From the NCBI RefSeq assembly GCF_002979655.1, contig NZ_PCPG01000008.1, positions 62,001 through 126,000 of the forward strand: 64,000 nucleotides of DNA. Reading direction: 5' to 3'. Below are positions 22,677 through 33,000 of the stretch, piece by piece. The stretch's first letter is position 1, and every line of letters starts with the position of its first letter. A program made the position numbers and the translations under genes. The notes under the pieces are model-generated. The model worked only from the letters and a program-made list of their open reading frames with translations. It ran no database searches and was not told the origin of the DNA. The DNA is from Microbacterium sp. MYb45 (GTDB taxonomy: Bacteria > Actinomycetota > Actinomycetes > Actinomycetales > Microbacteriaceae).

Positions 22677-24200
22677 TCAGTGCGCCAGGTTGGTCCAGAC
22701 CGTGCGCGTCTCCAGGTACGACTCAAGGTTGGCGTGGCCCATGTCCCTGCCGTATCCCGACATCTTGAATCCGCCGAAGGGGGCGGCCGCATCGGTCGCG
22801 CCGTACATGTTGATGTAGACGGTTCCCGCCTGCAGGAGCGCTGCGAGTCGATTCGCCTTGCCGATGTCGCGCGTCCAGATCCCCGCGGCGAGGCCGTAGG
22901 GCGAGTCGTTCGCCCGGCGTGCGATCTCATCGATGTCGTCGAAGGGCTGCGCCACCACGACGGGGCCGAAGATCTCCTCGCGCACGGCGGTGAAGGTATC
23001 GTCCACGTCGGTCAGCACGGTCGGACGGATGTAGAAGCCCCCGGGGATCGCGGCATCGGGGAAGGCGGATCCTCCCGCGGCGACCGTGGCCCCCTGCTCC
23101 TGAGCGCCGTCGATGTAGCCGAGCACGCGCTCGTGCTGACGGGTGGAGATGACCGGCCCGATCTGCGCCGACGGGTCGAAGCCATGGCCGACCGTCATCG
23201 ACGAGGCGATGTCGGCGAGCCGACCGACCACGTCGTCGTACGAGCGCTTCTGCACGTACAGCCGCGAGCCCGCCGCACAGGCCTGACCGGCGTTGAAGAA
23301 GATCGCGCTGGCCGCAGCGGCCGCCGCCTCTTCGACCGGGCTGTCGTCGAAGATGATGTTCGGGCTCTTGCCGCCGAGCTCCAGTGTCACTCGCTTCACC
23401 ATCGGGGCAGCGCGCTGCGCGATGCGCGTGCCCACAGCAGTAGATCCGGTGAAGGCCACCTTGTCGACGTCGGGGTGGTCGACGAGCGCCTCGCCGGCCT
23501 CGGCACCGTATCCGGTGAGGATGTTGAGGACGCCCTTCGGCATGCCCGCTTCGAGCGCGAGCTGCCCGAGGCGCAGCAGAGACAGCGGGGTGTTCTCGGC
23601 GGGCTTCATGACGATCGTGCAGCCCGCGGCGAGCGCGGGAGCGATCTTCCACACACCCATGAGCAGCGGGTAGTTCCAGGGCACGATCTGCGCGACGACT
23701 CCGACCGGGACCCGCTCGGTGCGCACCATCGCATCCGTCACGGACACGGGGATCGTGTTGCCCTCGATCTTCGACGGCCAGCCGCCGAAGTACTCGAAGT
23801 GGTTGATCGCAAGCGGCAGATCGACGCTCGCGGCGGCACCCTTGAGCTTGCCTCCGTCGAGCACCTCGAGCTCCACGAACTCGTCGGCGCGCTCCTCGAG
23901 CATGCGGGCGAGACGCAGGATGATCCGTCCGCGATCGAGCGCGCTCATCTTCCGCCAGGGCGCATCCGGTGCGAAGGCCCGACGCGCAGCCTGCACCGCG
24001 CGGTCGGCGTCCACCGCATCCGCCGCCGCCGACCGGGCGATGACGGCACCGGTGCCCGGGTCGACGATGTCGATGGCGCGTCCGGAGTGGGCTTCGACGA
24101 GCTCTCCGTCGATGAGCAGGCGAGGAGGCTGGGCGAGGAAGCGCTTCGTCGCCTCGCTGATGTCGGGATCGATGCTGATGTGCGTGGGGACGGTCGTCAT
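22677..24200 (-). CDS. Aldehyde dehydrogenase (NAD(P)+), carbohydrate island
   Basis: 507 residues. The ALDH fingerprint is complete: PWNYPLLMGVWKIAPALAAG, FTGSTAVG, ELGGKSPN with the general base glutamate, and the nucleophile in NAGQACAAG (about C307). The enzyme oxidises an aldehyde to the acid. CAGGAG precedes the ATG. It is the last gene of a run reading permease - class II aldolase - ALDH, so it probably oxidises the aldehyde released by the aldolase. That role is an inference. Confidence 0.9.
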   Translation of the reverse strand: MTTVPTHISIDPDISEATKRFLAQPPRLLIDGELVEAHSGRAIDIVDPGTGAVIARSAAADAVDADRAVQAARRAFAPDAPWRKMSALDRGRIILRLARMLEERADEFVELEVLDGGKLKGAAASVDLPLAINHFEYFGGWPSKIEGNTIPVSVTDAMVRTERVPVGVVAQIVPWNYPLLMGVWKIAPALAAGCTIVMKPAENTPLSLLRLGQLALEAGMPKGVLNILTGYGAEAGEALVDHPDVDKVAFTGSTAVGTRIAQRAAPMVKRVTLELGGKSPNIIFDDSPVEEAAAAAASAIFFNAGQACAAGSRLYVQKRSYDDVVGRLADIASSMTVGHGFDPSAQIGPVISTRQHERVLGYIDGAQEQGATVAAGGSAFPDAAIPGGFYIRPTVLTDVDDTFTAVREEIFGPVVVAQPFDDIDEIARRANDSPYGLAAGIWTRDIGKANRLAALLQAGTVYINMYGATDAAAPFGGFKMSGYGRDMGHANLESYLETRTVWTNLAH

Positions 24201-24212
24201 CGCGGCTCCTGT

Positions 24213-24839
24213 TCAGGCGTGGTGCAGGGCGGCGAGCGCCTCGGCGGGGAAGGCGGACTCGGTGTCGCCGAGGAGCAGCGCGCGGTAGGTCGCGGTGGCC
24301 GCCTCCTCGAGGTTGAGCGCGCGGCGGAAGGCCATGCTCACGGAGTCGCCGAGGGCGGAGCAGCCGTGGTGGCCCATGATGATGCAGTCGTGATGTGCGG
24401 CCTGCTCGGCGGCGGAGTCGGCGAGCTCATCCGATCCGTTCGGGTAGTACGGAGTGGTCCCGACCGAGCGCACGTAGTAGGCGTGGTCGAGGGTGATCAG
24501 TCGCACGTCGTGACCCAGGGCGTTCAGGAGCACCGCGTGCTGCGGGTGCACATGCACCACGGCGTTGACGTCGGACCGTGTGGCGTAGCTGCGCTGGTGC
24601 AGCTTCCACTCGCTCGACGGGCTCGGGGAGCCGCTGATCACCTCACCCGACAGGCTCATGACCGAGAAGTCCTCGGGCGTGAGCCTGTCGAGCCAGGTGC
24701 CGGAGCCGGTGACCACGAAGGTGTCCTCATCGATGCGCGCCGAGATGTTGCCTCCGGAGGCGAGGGCGAGCCCGCGGGCGACGATGTCGACGCCGAGGGC
24801 CGAGAGTTCTTCGATGAGTGATTCCACACGCGTGGTCAT
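24213..24839 (-). CDS. Class II aldolase/adducin-family protein
   Basis: 208 residues, the usual length for fuculose- or ribulose-phosphate aldolases and epimerases. The zinc ligands are the HVH pair in NAVVHVHPQHAV (about 97-105) and a later histidine (IIMGHHGC). The catalytic acid is in SSEWKLHQ, and the substrate phosphate loop is ASGGNISAR. It probably splits a phosphorylated ketose or sugar acid into dihydroxyacetone phosphate and an aldehyde. GGAG lies before the ATG. It lies in an operon between the permease and ALDH genes. Confidence 0.85.
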   Translation of the reverse strand: MTTRVESLIEELSALGVDIVARGLALASGGNISARIDEDTFVVTGSGTWLDRLTPEDFSVMSLSGEVISGSPSPSSEWKLHQRSYATRSDVNAVVHVHPQHAVLLNALGHDVRLITLDHAYYVRSVGTTPYYPNGSDELADSAAEQAAHHDCIIMGHHGCSALGDSVSMAFRRALNLEEAATATYRALLLGDTESAFPAEALAALHHA

Positions 24840-24866
24840 GGGTGACTCCTTGTCAGGGTGGGGGAT

Positions 24867-26162
24867 TCAGGCGGCGACGGCGCTCGGGGCGGGGTTCGCC
24901 GAGACGACGTCATCCGCCTCCTTGGGCGCCTTCAGCAGGAACGTCAGGCCGAAGCCGACGAGGTAGAGCACGGCGATGATCCAGACGGTGCCCTCGACGC
25001 CGATGGGTGCGGCGAGGCCCGCGATGACCGGCCCGATGAACTGGCTGAGGCCGGCGCCGAGGTTCAGGATGGCGACCGCGGCAGCCTTGTTCTTGGGGGC
25101 GAGCAGCGGGACGATAGCCGACAGCGGCACGAACATGCCGAGGGCCAGGCCGTAGACGATGGCGATCGCGATCGTGACCAAGAAGTTGGGTCCGATCAGG
25201 GTGGGCACGTAGAAGAGGGCGAGCACGGTGACGAAGCATCCGATGCCACCGGCCCAGGCGACCACGTTCACGCGACCGATCCAGTCGGCGAGGTAGCCGG
25301 AGAGGAGGTTCGCGGCCACGTTCGCGGCGAGCATCGTGCCCCAGATGATCTGCCACTGCGCCAGGTCGAAGCCCACGTCGCGGACCATGTAGGTCGTGAG
25401 GAACACGACGAACGCATAGAAGGAGAGCGTGTTGATGATGCGGATCACGCCGCCGACGCCGACCTTCGGGTTGGTCGCGACGATGGTGAGGGAGCTGACG
25501 ACACCCTTCACGCTGCTGGCGACGGTGACCTTCTTGGTCACGGGATTGCGCAGCAGCACGAGCACCATCACTCCGCCGACGACCACGAAGGCGAGCGCCA
25601 TCCACAGCGTCGCGAGCTCGCCGATGATCGGGATGACGGCCCCGGCGAAGTAGGAGCTGAGCACGCCGAGTCCGAGCGTGGAGAAGAACCAGTACCAGCC
25701 GACGGCGCGACCCATCACCTGCTCGTCGGTGTCGATCGTGACCCAGACCAGGAACCCGTAGGCGAACATCGGGTAGCCGAGCCCGCGGATCCCGAAGGCG
25801 AGGAGCATGATCTCGAAGTTGCCGGCCATGACGCCGAACACGAGGAAGAGCACCTCGAAGACGACCCAGATGCCGAAGCCGAGCATCATGACGCGCTTGG
25901 GGCCCCAGGCTTCGGCCAGGGCGCCGCTCAACCAGGCGGCCACCGCGACGACGATGCCGTAGACCGACCAGAGGAGAGCGATCTGACCGCCGTCGAAGCC
26001 GCGCTCGTCGAGGTACGGCGAGAGGAAGCCGGCCTCGATGCCGTCGCCGATCATGAAGATCGTCAGGGCGACGAAGCCCCAGGCGATGGGCCGCGAGATG
26101 CCCTGAGAGCTGAGGAGGCGCGCGAAGCGGCCCTCGGCGGGAGGTGATGCGGGGGTGACCAT
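24867..26162 (-). CDS. MFS polyol permease (RbtT/DalT/CsbX family)
   Basis: 431 residues from the ATG at 26162, preceded by GAGGAG. The N-terminal helix (PIAWGFVALTIFMIGDGIE), SPYLDERGFDG and LSGALAEAWGPKRVMMLG are characteristic of the ribitol/D-arabitol permease family. There are 12 predicted spans. Substrates known in the family are pentitols and similar polyols, so this supports a polyol as the substrate of the island. It is the first gene of the divergent operon facing the SorC regulator. Confidence 0.83.
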   Translation of the reverse strand: MVTPASPPAEGRFARLLSSQGISRPIAWGFVALTIFMIGDGIEAGFLSPYLDERGFDGGQIALLWSVYGIVVAVAAWLSGALAEAWGPKRVMMLGFGIWVVFEVLFLVFGVMAGNFEIMLLAFGIRGLGYPMFAYGFLVWVTIDTDEQVMGRAVGWYWFFSTLGLGVLSSYFAGAVIPIIGELATLWMALAFVVVGGVMVLVLLRNPVTKKVTVASSVKGVVSSLTIVATNPKVGVGGVIRIINTLSFYAFVVFLTTYMVRDVGFDLAQWQIIWGTMLAANVAANLLSGYLADWIGRVNVVAWAGGIGCFVTVLALFYVPTLIGPNFLVTIAIAIVYGLALGMFVPLSAIVPLLAPKNKAAAVAILNLGAGLSQFIGPVIAGLAAPIGVEGTVWIIAVLYLVGFGLTFLLKAPKEADDVVSANPAPSAVAA

Positions 26163-26208
26163 GGGTGTCTCCTCGTTGAGCGCGTAGAGATTTCGGGATG
26201 TGGTGTAC

Positions 26209-26232
26209 ATTTGTTCAGCATCGTGAACGAAT
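26209..26232. promoter_or_regulatory. SorC-regulator operator at the permease promoter
   Basis: ATTTGTTCA (26209-26217) and TGAACGAAT (26224-26232) form an inverted repeat with one mismatch and a 6-nt spacer. It lies between the divergent permease and regulator genes. The half-site recurs at 29861-29892. Confidence 0.65.
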
Positions 26233-26308
26233 GCCCATGGACATCTTGGGCACGTGCCGCGGAATTGTCAAGCAGGACCGGAGGAGTCGGCGTGGGAGGA
26301 TGTTCAGC

Positions 26309-27220
26309 ATGCTGATGGGTCGCGTGGCGCGCATGTACTACGAACTGGGGCTCACGCACCAGGAGATCGCCGACGCACTCGGCCTGTCCCGCGTCCGCGT
26401 CACGAGACTGCTCGCCGAGGCCCGCGACAGCGGCATGGTCGAGATCATCGTGCACGTCGAGGAGTCGCTGTTCGCCGCCGAGGAGCAGGCGCTGCTCAGC
26501 CGCTACGGACTGCGCCAGGCCTGGATCGCCCCGAGCGTGGACGACCCCGCGAAGGCGTCCCGCGCGATGGCGACGGTCGGCGCCGAAGCGCTCGCGAGCG
26601 TCATCGACAAGGACACCACGGTCGCCATGGGTCTCTCCACGGCGGTCGCCGCGGTGGTCGATGCCTTCCCGGCCCGCTCGCTCGGGGCGCGTTTCGTGCC
26701 GCTCACCGGATCGAGCAGCGGTCTCGCGAACGGCGCCAACCCGCACGAGCTGACCCTCGCCCTGGCCCGCCGCACCGACGGCTCGGCCTTCCACCTCCCC
26801 GCCCCCCTGGTCGCCGCGACACCTCAGGCCGCGGAGAGCGCGTACGCCGACCCTGGAGTGCGCGACGTGCTCGCTCGGGCGGCCGAGGCCAGCACCCTGA
26901 TCGCGGGCATCGGCAGCACGCACGACAGCCGCGGACTGCTCTTCGGGTCGCTGAGCGAGCGTGAACGAGCCGCGCTCCACGAAGCCGGAGCGATCGGCGA
27001 CATCGGCGGGCGCTTCTTCGATGCGAACGGCGCCCCGGTCCGCGGCGAGCTCGACTCGCGCGTCGTCGGGCTCGACCTCGATCAGCTTCGCGCCATCCCG
27101 CACCGCCTCGCGATCGCGGCGGGCGCGGCGAAGCTCGATGCCGTGCGCACCGCGCTCTCGAGCGGCATGGTGAACATGCTCGTCACCGACTCGAACACCG
27201 TCACGGCGCTGCTCGACTGA
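26309..27220 (+). CDS. SorC/DeoR-type sugar-binding transcriptional regulator
   Basis: 303 residues from the ATG at 26309, with GGGAGG 9 nt upstream; ATGs at 26300 and 26315 are alternatives, and the longer reading frame up to 26198 runs through the operator. The N-terminal HTH is RMYYELGLTHQEIADALGLS RVRVTRLL (about 6-33). The remainder is the SorC effector domain, which binds phosphorylated sugars. Members of this family include LsrR, SorC and DeoR-like CggR. It is divergent from the permease operon and followed by the oppositely oriented dehydrogenase/kinase genes that share its putative half-site. Confidence 0.85.
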   Translation: MLMGRVARMYYELGLTHQEIADALGLSRVRVTRLLAEARDSGMVEIIVHVEESLFAAEEQALLSRYGLRQAWIAPSVDDPAKASRAMATVGAEALASVIDKDTTVAMGLSTAVAAVVDAFPARSLGARFVPLTGSSSGLANGANPHELTLALARRTDGSAFHLPAPLVAATPQAAESAYADPGVRDVLARAAEASTLIAGIGSTHDSRGLLFGSLSERERAALHEAGAIGDIGGRFFDANGAPVRGELDSRVVGLDLDQLRAIPHRLAIAAGAAKLDAVRTALSSGMVNMLVTDSNTVTALLD

Positions 27221-27273
27221 CGCGCTGAGGAACGGACCGCGCGACGCACGATCCGCTCCCCGCGTTCAGACGC

Positions 27274-28284
27274 TCAGCCGACGGCGGCGAGAGCCTTCTC
27301 GTTCGCGGTTCCGGGAACGCGCTGCCCGGCGAGCCAGCCCCGCAGCGCCGCCGCAGCGATGCGCGAGTGCTCGACGATGACGTCATCCGAGGCGCCCGCG
27401 ATGTGCGGCGTCAGCGTGACGTTGTCGAAGGTGAAGAGCTCGTGATCCTGCGGGAGCGGCTCCTGGTAGTAGACGTCGAAGCCGGCGCCGGCGATCCGGC
27501 CGTCGCGCAGGACGGCCATCAGTGCCTCCTCATCGATGATCGCGGCGCGGCCGGCGTTGATCAGATAGGCGTCCGGGCGGAGGAGCGCGAGCTCGCGCTC
27601 ACCGAGAAGCCCCTCGGTCTCGGGCATCAGCGGCACGTGCACGGTGACGATGTCGGAGGTCGAGAGCACCTCGTCGAGGGGCACGACGCTGGCCTCGTCG
27701 CCGAACGCATCGGGGGCGAGGAACGGGTCGTACACCTTGACGGTCATGCCGAATCCGCGGGCACGGGTGACCATCCGACGGCCGATCGCGCCGCCGCCCA
27801 GGATGCCGAGCGTGCGCCCACCGAGCCCGATCGAGCGGAAGACCTCGTAGGGCTCGAACACGTCGTCCTCGGTCCAGTTGCCGGCACGCAGCCAGCGCTC
27901 CGACTGGCTCACCTTGCGCACGGTGGCCAGGAGCAGGGCGAAGCTCAGATCGGCCGTGACCTCGGCGTTGCGGCCGGGGGTCGTGAAGACGGGGATACCG
28001 CGGGCCGTGCAGGCGTCGAGGTCGACGTTCGCCGGCTTGGCACGGCAGGAGACGACGGCCTTGAGTTCGGGCGCCTTTGCGAGCGCGCTCTCGTCGACCA
28101 CGTCGAGCTCGGCGATGACGACATCCGCTGCGGCGAGCGCGTCGTCGACTCCACGGTCGGCGAGGGATCCGCCGTCCATGGTCGGGTCGATCAGGGTGAC
28201 GTCGAAGGCGTCGGCGAGGGAATCGGCGATGCCGGCGTCGAACGGAGCGGTGATGAGCACCTTCGGGCGGGACGTTTCAGTCAT
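27274..28284 (-). CDS. D-isomer-specific 2-hydroxyacid dehydrogenase
   Basis: 336 residues. The NAD-binding loop is GGGAIGRRM (about 156-164), followed by the acidic VYDP. The catalytic triad is represented by the arginine in INAGRAAIID, an acidic residue (about 266) and the histidine in LTPHIAG. The flexible ends fit the phosphoglycerate dehydrogenase-like group. It reduces or oxidises a 2-hydroxyacid made in the pathway. It is the second gene of the kinase operon, 21 bp after the kinase stop codon. The specific substrate is unknown. Confidence 0.85.
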   Translation of the reverse strand: MTETSRPKVLITAPFDAGIADSLADAFDVTLIDPTMDGGSLADRGVDDALAAADVVIAELDVVDESALAKAPELKAVVSCRAKPANVDLDACTARGIPVFTTPGRNAEVTADLSFALLLATVRKVSQSERWLRAGNWTEDDVFEPYEVFRSIGLGGRTLGILGGGAIGRRMVTRARGFGMTVKVYDPFLAPDAFGDEASVVPLDEVLSTSDIVTVHVPLMPETEGLLGERELALLRPDAYLINAGRAAIIDEEALMAVLRDGRIAGAGFDVYYQEPLPQDHELFTFDNVTLTPHIAGASDDVIVEHSRIAAAALRGWLAGQRVPGTANEKALAAVG

Positions 28285-28305
28285 GTGTCTTCTTTCAGGT
28301 GGTGG

Positions 28306-29850
28306 TCAGTGAGCCGAGGACTCGGGAGCGGGATGCTGCTCGGCGCTCTCGCGGAGGCGGCGGAGTCCGCCCCAGTGCGGGCGCAGAGCATCGCGCGTCG
28401 CGAGGAAGAGCGCATACGCGTCGTCGTACAGCGCGGTGCGGGCGGCGTCCGGAGAGAAGGTCGTGGTCGACGGCGTCAGTCGGCGCGACGCGTCGTGCAG
28501 GTCGTCAGCCAGGCCGACCGCGGCCATCGCGAGCATGGCGACGCCGCGGGCGCCCACCTCCGGTTGGTCTTGACGCACGATGTCGCGAGCCAGGACGTCG
28601 GCCAGGATCGTGCACAGGAGGTCGGAATCGGAGCCTCCTCCGCAGACGAGCAGGGGGCCTTCCAGCCCCAGCGCGTCGGTGGACTCGCGCAGGCTGAAGG
28701 CCAGGCCCTCGTAGACGCTCCGCAGCAGCTGACCCGGTGTCGTGGTGACGCTCATCCCGAGCCAGGATGCCGAGGCGTCGGGGGCGAAGAACGGAGCTCG
28801 CTCGCCACTCGGGGCGCCGTAGGGGAGGTAGATCACGCCCCCGCTGCCCGGCGCGACCGCAACGGCCTGCTTCTCGACGACGACCCAGTCCTCGTCCGCG
28901 AGGCCGAGCGTGGCGCGCACCCAGTCGAGGTTGGGGGTGCCGGTCATCGGGGCCATGGACTCCAGAACCTGGGTCCCTCGACCGGTGGCGAGCACGATGC
29001 TCGATTCGCTGCGCACGTCGGCACGCGAGGCGTGGTTGATGCCGACAAGGCTCGTCGTGCCGAGGATGGCGTAGCCACGGCCGTCGTCGAGCACGCCGAG
29101 TCCGATGCCGGCAGCCGCGGTGTCGACGACTCCGACGACGACGGGCAGCCCCTCGGGGAGCCCCAGCGCCGCTGCCGCTCGCGGCTCGAGCCGGCCGGCG
29201 ATCTGCTGCGGATCGAGCACCTCCGGCAGGTATTCGCGCACGTGCTCCTGTCCGAGTGCGGGGAACAGCTCTTCGGCGTACGCCCCCGTCGCGGTGTCGA
29301 GGTAGGTGCGCGAGGCCTCGCTGGGATCGGTCGCACGGCGACCGGTGAGCTTGAAGCGCAGCCAGTCCTTGCAGTTCAGCTGCGTCGTGACGCGCTCCCG
29401 CAGGGTCGGATCCGCCGCCATCAGCTCGTCGACGAGGATCGGCAGCGCACCGGAGAAGAGAGGAGAGCCGGTGGCCTGGTGCACGGCCGCCGCGCGTCCG
29501 TCATCCAGCCAGTCATCGAGGCGTTCGTGAGCCCGCCCGTCGAGCCAGAGGGCTGCGGGACCGACGGGCCGACCGTCGGCATCCACCAGCCAGGCGCCGT
29601 CGCCCTGGCCGGTCACACCGATCGCGACGATCTCCGCGTCGCCGATGTCATCGACCACGGCAGCGATCGTGGACGCTGCGGCATCCCAGATGTGGTTCAT
29701 GTCGGCTTCGGCGCGCCCGTCTTCGGCCCGCTGCACGCGCACGCTCGAACGGGAGACGCTCGCGATGCGACCGTCGAGGTCGAAGGCGACGGTCTTCACC
29801 GATGTGGTGCCGGCGTCGACGCCGAGGATGATGCGAGTGCGGCTCTGCAC
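28306..29850 (-). CDS. FGGY-family carbohydrate (polyol) kinase
   Basis: 514 residues of the FGGY fold. The first phosphate loop is DAGTTSVKTVAFD (about 11-23). GVTGQGDGAWLVD resembles erythritol/xylulose-type kinases. The second ATPase half has the adenosine motif LLVCGGGSDSDL. It phosphorylates a sugar or polyol entering through the permease at 24867-26162. The GTG start has GGAG upstream. The promoter (TTGCGC-16-TATACT) is followed by a 9-bp perfect inverted repeat carrying the TTGTTC half-site, so the SorC regulator probably controls it. Confidence 0.85.
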   Translation of the reverse strand: MQSRTRIILGVDAGTTSVKTVAFDLDGRIASVSRSSVRVQRAEDGRAEADMNHIWDAAASTIAAVVDDIGDAEIVAIGVTGQGDGAWLVDADGRPVGPAALWLDGRAHERLDDWLDDGRAAAVHQATGSPLFSGALPILVDELMAADPTLRERVTTQLNCKDWLRFKLTGRRATDPSEASRTYLDTATGAYAEELFPALGQEHVREYLPEVLDPQQIAGRLEPRAAAALGLPEGLPVVVGVVDTAAAGIGLGVLDDGRGYAILGTTSLVGINHASRADVRSESSIVLATGRGTQVLESMAPMTGTPNLDWVRATLGLADEDWVVVEKQAVAVAPGSGGVIYLPYGAPSGERAPFFAPDASASWLGMSVTTTPGQLLRSVYEGLAFSLRESTDALGLEGPLLVCGGGSDSDLLCTILADVLARDIVRQDQPEVGARGVAMLAMAAVGLADDLHDASRRLTPSTTTFSPDAARTALYDDAYALFLATRDALRPHWGGLRRLRESAEQHPAPESSAH

Positions 29851-29860
29851 ACTGAACTCC

Positions 29861-29892
29861 GAACAATAGTGCGGGCTGGTGATCTATTGTTC
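29861..29892. promoter_or_regulatory. SorC-regulator operator at the kinase promoter
   Basis: GAACAATAG (29861-29869) and CTATTGTTC (29884-29892) are a perfect inverted repeat with a 14-nt spacer. It lies immediately downstream of the kinase -10, where binding would block transcription. Confidence 0.6.
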
Positions 29893-29920
29893 AGTATAGC
29901 TCGGTGTCGGGGGAGCGCAA
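29893..29920 (-). promoter_or_regulatory. Promoter of the kinase-dehydrogenase operon
   Basis: On the minus strand TTGCGC (29920-29915) and TATACT (29898-29893) are 16 nt apart. Confidence 0.55.
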
Positions 29921-29973
29921 CGGTGGGTCGTCGGCCGGGCCGCGGACACGGGGGCACCCCCCGGGCACACGCA

Positions 29974-30009
29974 AACCCGGGTGTCGGCCGGAAGGCGGGC
30001 ACCCGGGTT
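29974..30009 (-). terminator. Terminator of the giant surface-protein gene
   Basis: AACCCGGGTG (29974-29983) and CACCCGGGTT (30000-30009) form a perfect 10-bp stem just after the stop codon of the surface-protein gene. Confidence 0.75.
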
Positions 30010-30021
30010 CGCGGCGCTGAC

Positions 30022-33000
30022 CTACTCGATCGCCTGACGTCGGCGGCGGATCGCCACCAGGAGCCCGCCCGCGAGGAGCAGAACGACACCGGCAGCCAGT
30101 GCGCCGACGGCCACCTGGCCACCGGTCACCGCGAGTGGATCCGGCTCACCCAGCGGATGCGTGGTGCACAGGCCGTTCCCCTCGACGCAGATCGGTTCCT
30201 CGCCGGTCACCGCGATCACGTTGCCGAGGCTGTGGTTCCCCTGATCGGCCCACGGCTGCACCGTGACCACGTATGTCACGGTGGCCGTGCTTCCGGATGC
30301 GACCGAGCCCGTGATGCGGATGGTCCGCCCCTCGACCGCCGTGGCCAGCGCCTCCGTCGACGCCTGGGGTCCGCGGGTCAGTGTCGCATCGTCGAGGACA
30401 TCGGTCAGGTGATCGGTGTAGTCCACGTCTGCACCCGCCGCATCCGGGTCGGTCGAGACGTTGCGGAACGTCACGGTGTACTCCACCTGCTGCCCTTCCT
30501 CCACCTCGGTCCCCGACGCGGGGTCGGCCGACTTCACGACCACCACGCTGCTGACGTGATCCACGGTGCAGTCGGGGAACTCCTCGCCCTCGGCGACGAC
30601 GCACTCGGCCGGTGGGGCCGCGTCGGGGTCGAGGAGGTAGTTCGACAGGCGGTCGTCGCCGCGCTCACCGTCCGGGTTGACCGTCGCCTGGTAGGTGACG
30701 GTCACGGCATCTCCGGGTTCGAGCGAGCCGGTGATCCCGAAACGCCCGTCGACGATCCCGGAGACGGCGAGCGCGGCATCCGAGCTCACCGGATCCGACG
30801 TGACGGTCGCATCATCGAGGACGGTCGTGAGATCGTCCTCGCGGTCGACCGTGACGGGCCCGGTGCCCACGCTCTCGAAGTGCAGCGTGTAGGTCACGAC
30901 CTGCCCGGGCACGACCGTGCCTCCGGAGGCCGGGTCGACCGTCTTCCAGTCGCGCAGCTCGCCGATGAAGTGGTCGGTGCCGGGCGGCACGAACGGGTCG
31001 CAGTCGGGGTCGCCGTCGGCGCACACGTACGGCGGGGCGTCCGGGGTGAGGACATTGGCGAGGATGTTGTCGCCGCGGTCGCCGTCCGGCAGCACCGTCA
31101 CCTGGTAGGTCACCGTGACGACGGTGCCGGCGGGAAGCGAGCCCTCGATGCGGATCTGCTCCGCGTCCGCATCGAATATCGGCGTGATGCCGGCGACATC
31201 CGCGGTCGGGCCTGCTGTGAGCGCGGCATCGTCGAGCACCTGCGACATGTCATCCGACGATGCCACGTCGCCGGCGCCCTGGCCGCTGTTGGTGAACGTC
31301 AGCGTGTAGGTGACGATCTGGCCCGCCTCCACGGTCGTCCCGGCGACCGGGTCCGATGACTTCTCGGGAGTGATCCGTGGCAGATCGATGTCCACCGGCG
31401 GGGTCACCGGGTCGCAGGCCACATCCGGCGCGCACACCGGCGTGGCCGTGTTGACCAGATCCGTATCTCCAGCGTTCGTCACGGTCACGGAGTAGGAGAT
31501 CGACACCGATTCGCCGACGGCGACCGGACCCGACCAGGCGAGCACCGAACCCTCCAGGGTCGGAGCCGGCACCAGCGACTCATCTGACGCCACCGCTGCG
31601 GCGTCGCCGTTGTACGAGGCGTCGTCGATCACATCGATCAGATCGTCCGTGAAGCCCGCCGGGACGAACGACGTGTACGCGCTCTCCCCGTCGTTGGTCA
31701 CGGTGACCGTGTACGTCACGACATCACCGGTCCGCACGCCCGCCGTCGCATCCGCGTCCTTCTCTACCGAGAAGTGGCGGATCGGATTCGATGTGTCCGG
31801 GCATTCTTCTGCACCGCACGAGCCGTCCGGGTTCTGCAGGACGTTCGCGAGGACATGGTTCTCCTGATCGGCGAACGCGCTCACCGTCACCGAATAGGTG
31901 ACCGTGTACGTCGCTCCAGCGGGGATCGATCCGGTGACCACCAGATCGGTTCCCTGCAGTTCTGCGGTCAGCGCCGCGTTCGATGGCGTGATCGAGCCCG
32001 CGACCAGCGCCGCGTCGTCCAGCACGTCGGACAGGTCGTCGACCTTGTCCACCGTCGATGCCGCAGCCCCCACACTCTCGAACGTCAGGGTGTAGGTCAC
32101 GACCTGCCCGACATCCACAGCTGTGCCGGACTCCGGGTCCACGGTCTTGTCCACCGCGAGCTGGCCGACCGGGTGCTCCGTGCTCGGCGGCACGAACGGG
32201 TCGCAGTCCGGGTCGGTGTCGCCGCACACGTAGGGCGGCACATCCGGGGTGACGACGTTGGTGAGGATGTTGTCGCCGCGCTCACCGTCCGCCAGCACGG
32301 TCACCTGATACGTCACGGTCACCGTCGCCGCGGCGGGGAGCGACCCCTCGATGCGGATCTCGCCCGTGCCCGCGTCGAACGTGGCCGTGATGCCCGCGAG
32401 ATCGGCCGTCGGGCCGGTCGTGACCTCCGCGTCGTCGAGCACCTCCGACACATCATCGGTCGAGGCGACGTCACCCGCGGCCTGGCCGCTGTTGGTGAAC
32501 GTCAGCGAGTACGTGATCACGTCACCGGCGACCACACCCGAGCCCGAAACGGGATCGGATGACTTCTCGGGGGTGATGCGCGGCAGGTCGATGTCCACCG
32601 GCGGCGTCACCGGGTCGCAGATCACGCCCGGTGCGCACACGGGCGTCGCCGCATTGATCAGGTCGGCGTCGCCGGCGTTCGTCACGGTCACCGAGTACGT
32701 GACCGATACGGATTCGCCCGCCACGATCGGCCCCGACCACGCGAGAACCGCGCCGGTCACCGTGGGAGTCGGCACCGTCGAACCGTCCGACGCCACCGCG
32801 ACCGCATCGCCGTTGTAGGACGCGTCGTCGAGCACATCGGTCAGGTCATCCGTGAAACCCGCCGGTTCGGTCGCCGTGTAGTCACCCTCACCGTCGTTCG
32901 TGACCGTGACCGTGTACGTCACGACATCATCGGTCTGCACAGCCGTGGTCGCATCCGCGTCCTTCTCGACGACGAAATGACGGATCGGGTTCGACGTCTC

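Noticed and set aside
22680..24821. Plus-strand open frame of 713 codons opposite the aldehyde dehydrogenase and aldolase genes
   Set aside because: The minus-strand genes carry complete catalytic motifs. The plus frame has shadow composition.
27367..31359. Plus-strand open frame of 1330 codons spanning the dehydrogenase, kinase and part of the surface-protein gene
   Set aside because: It is antisense to three well-supported genes, has Arg/Gly/His-rich shadow composition and no domain or start signal. Long antisense frames are expected at this GC content.
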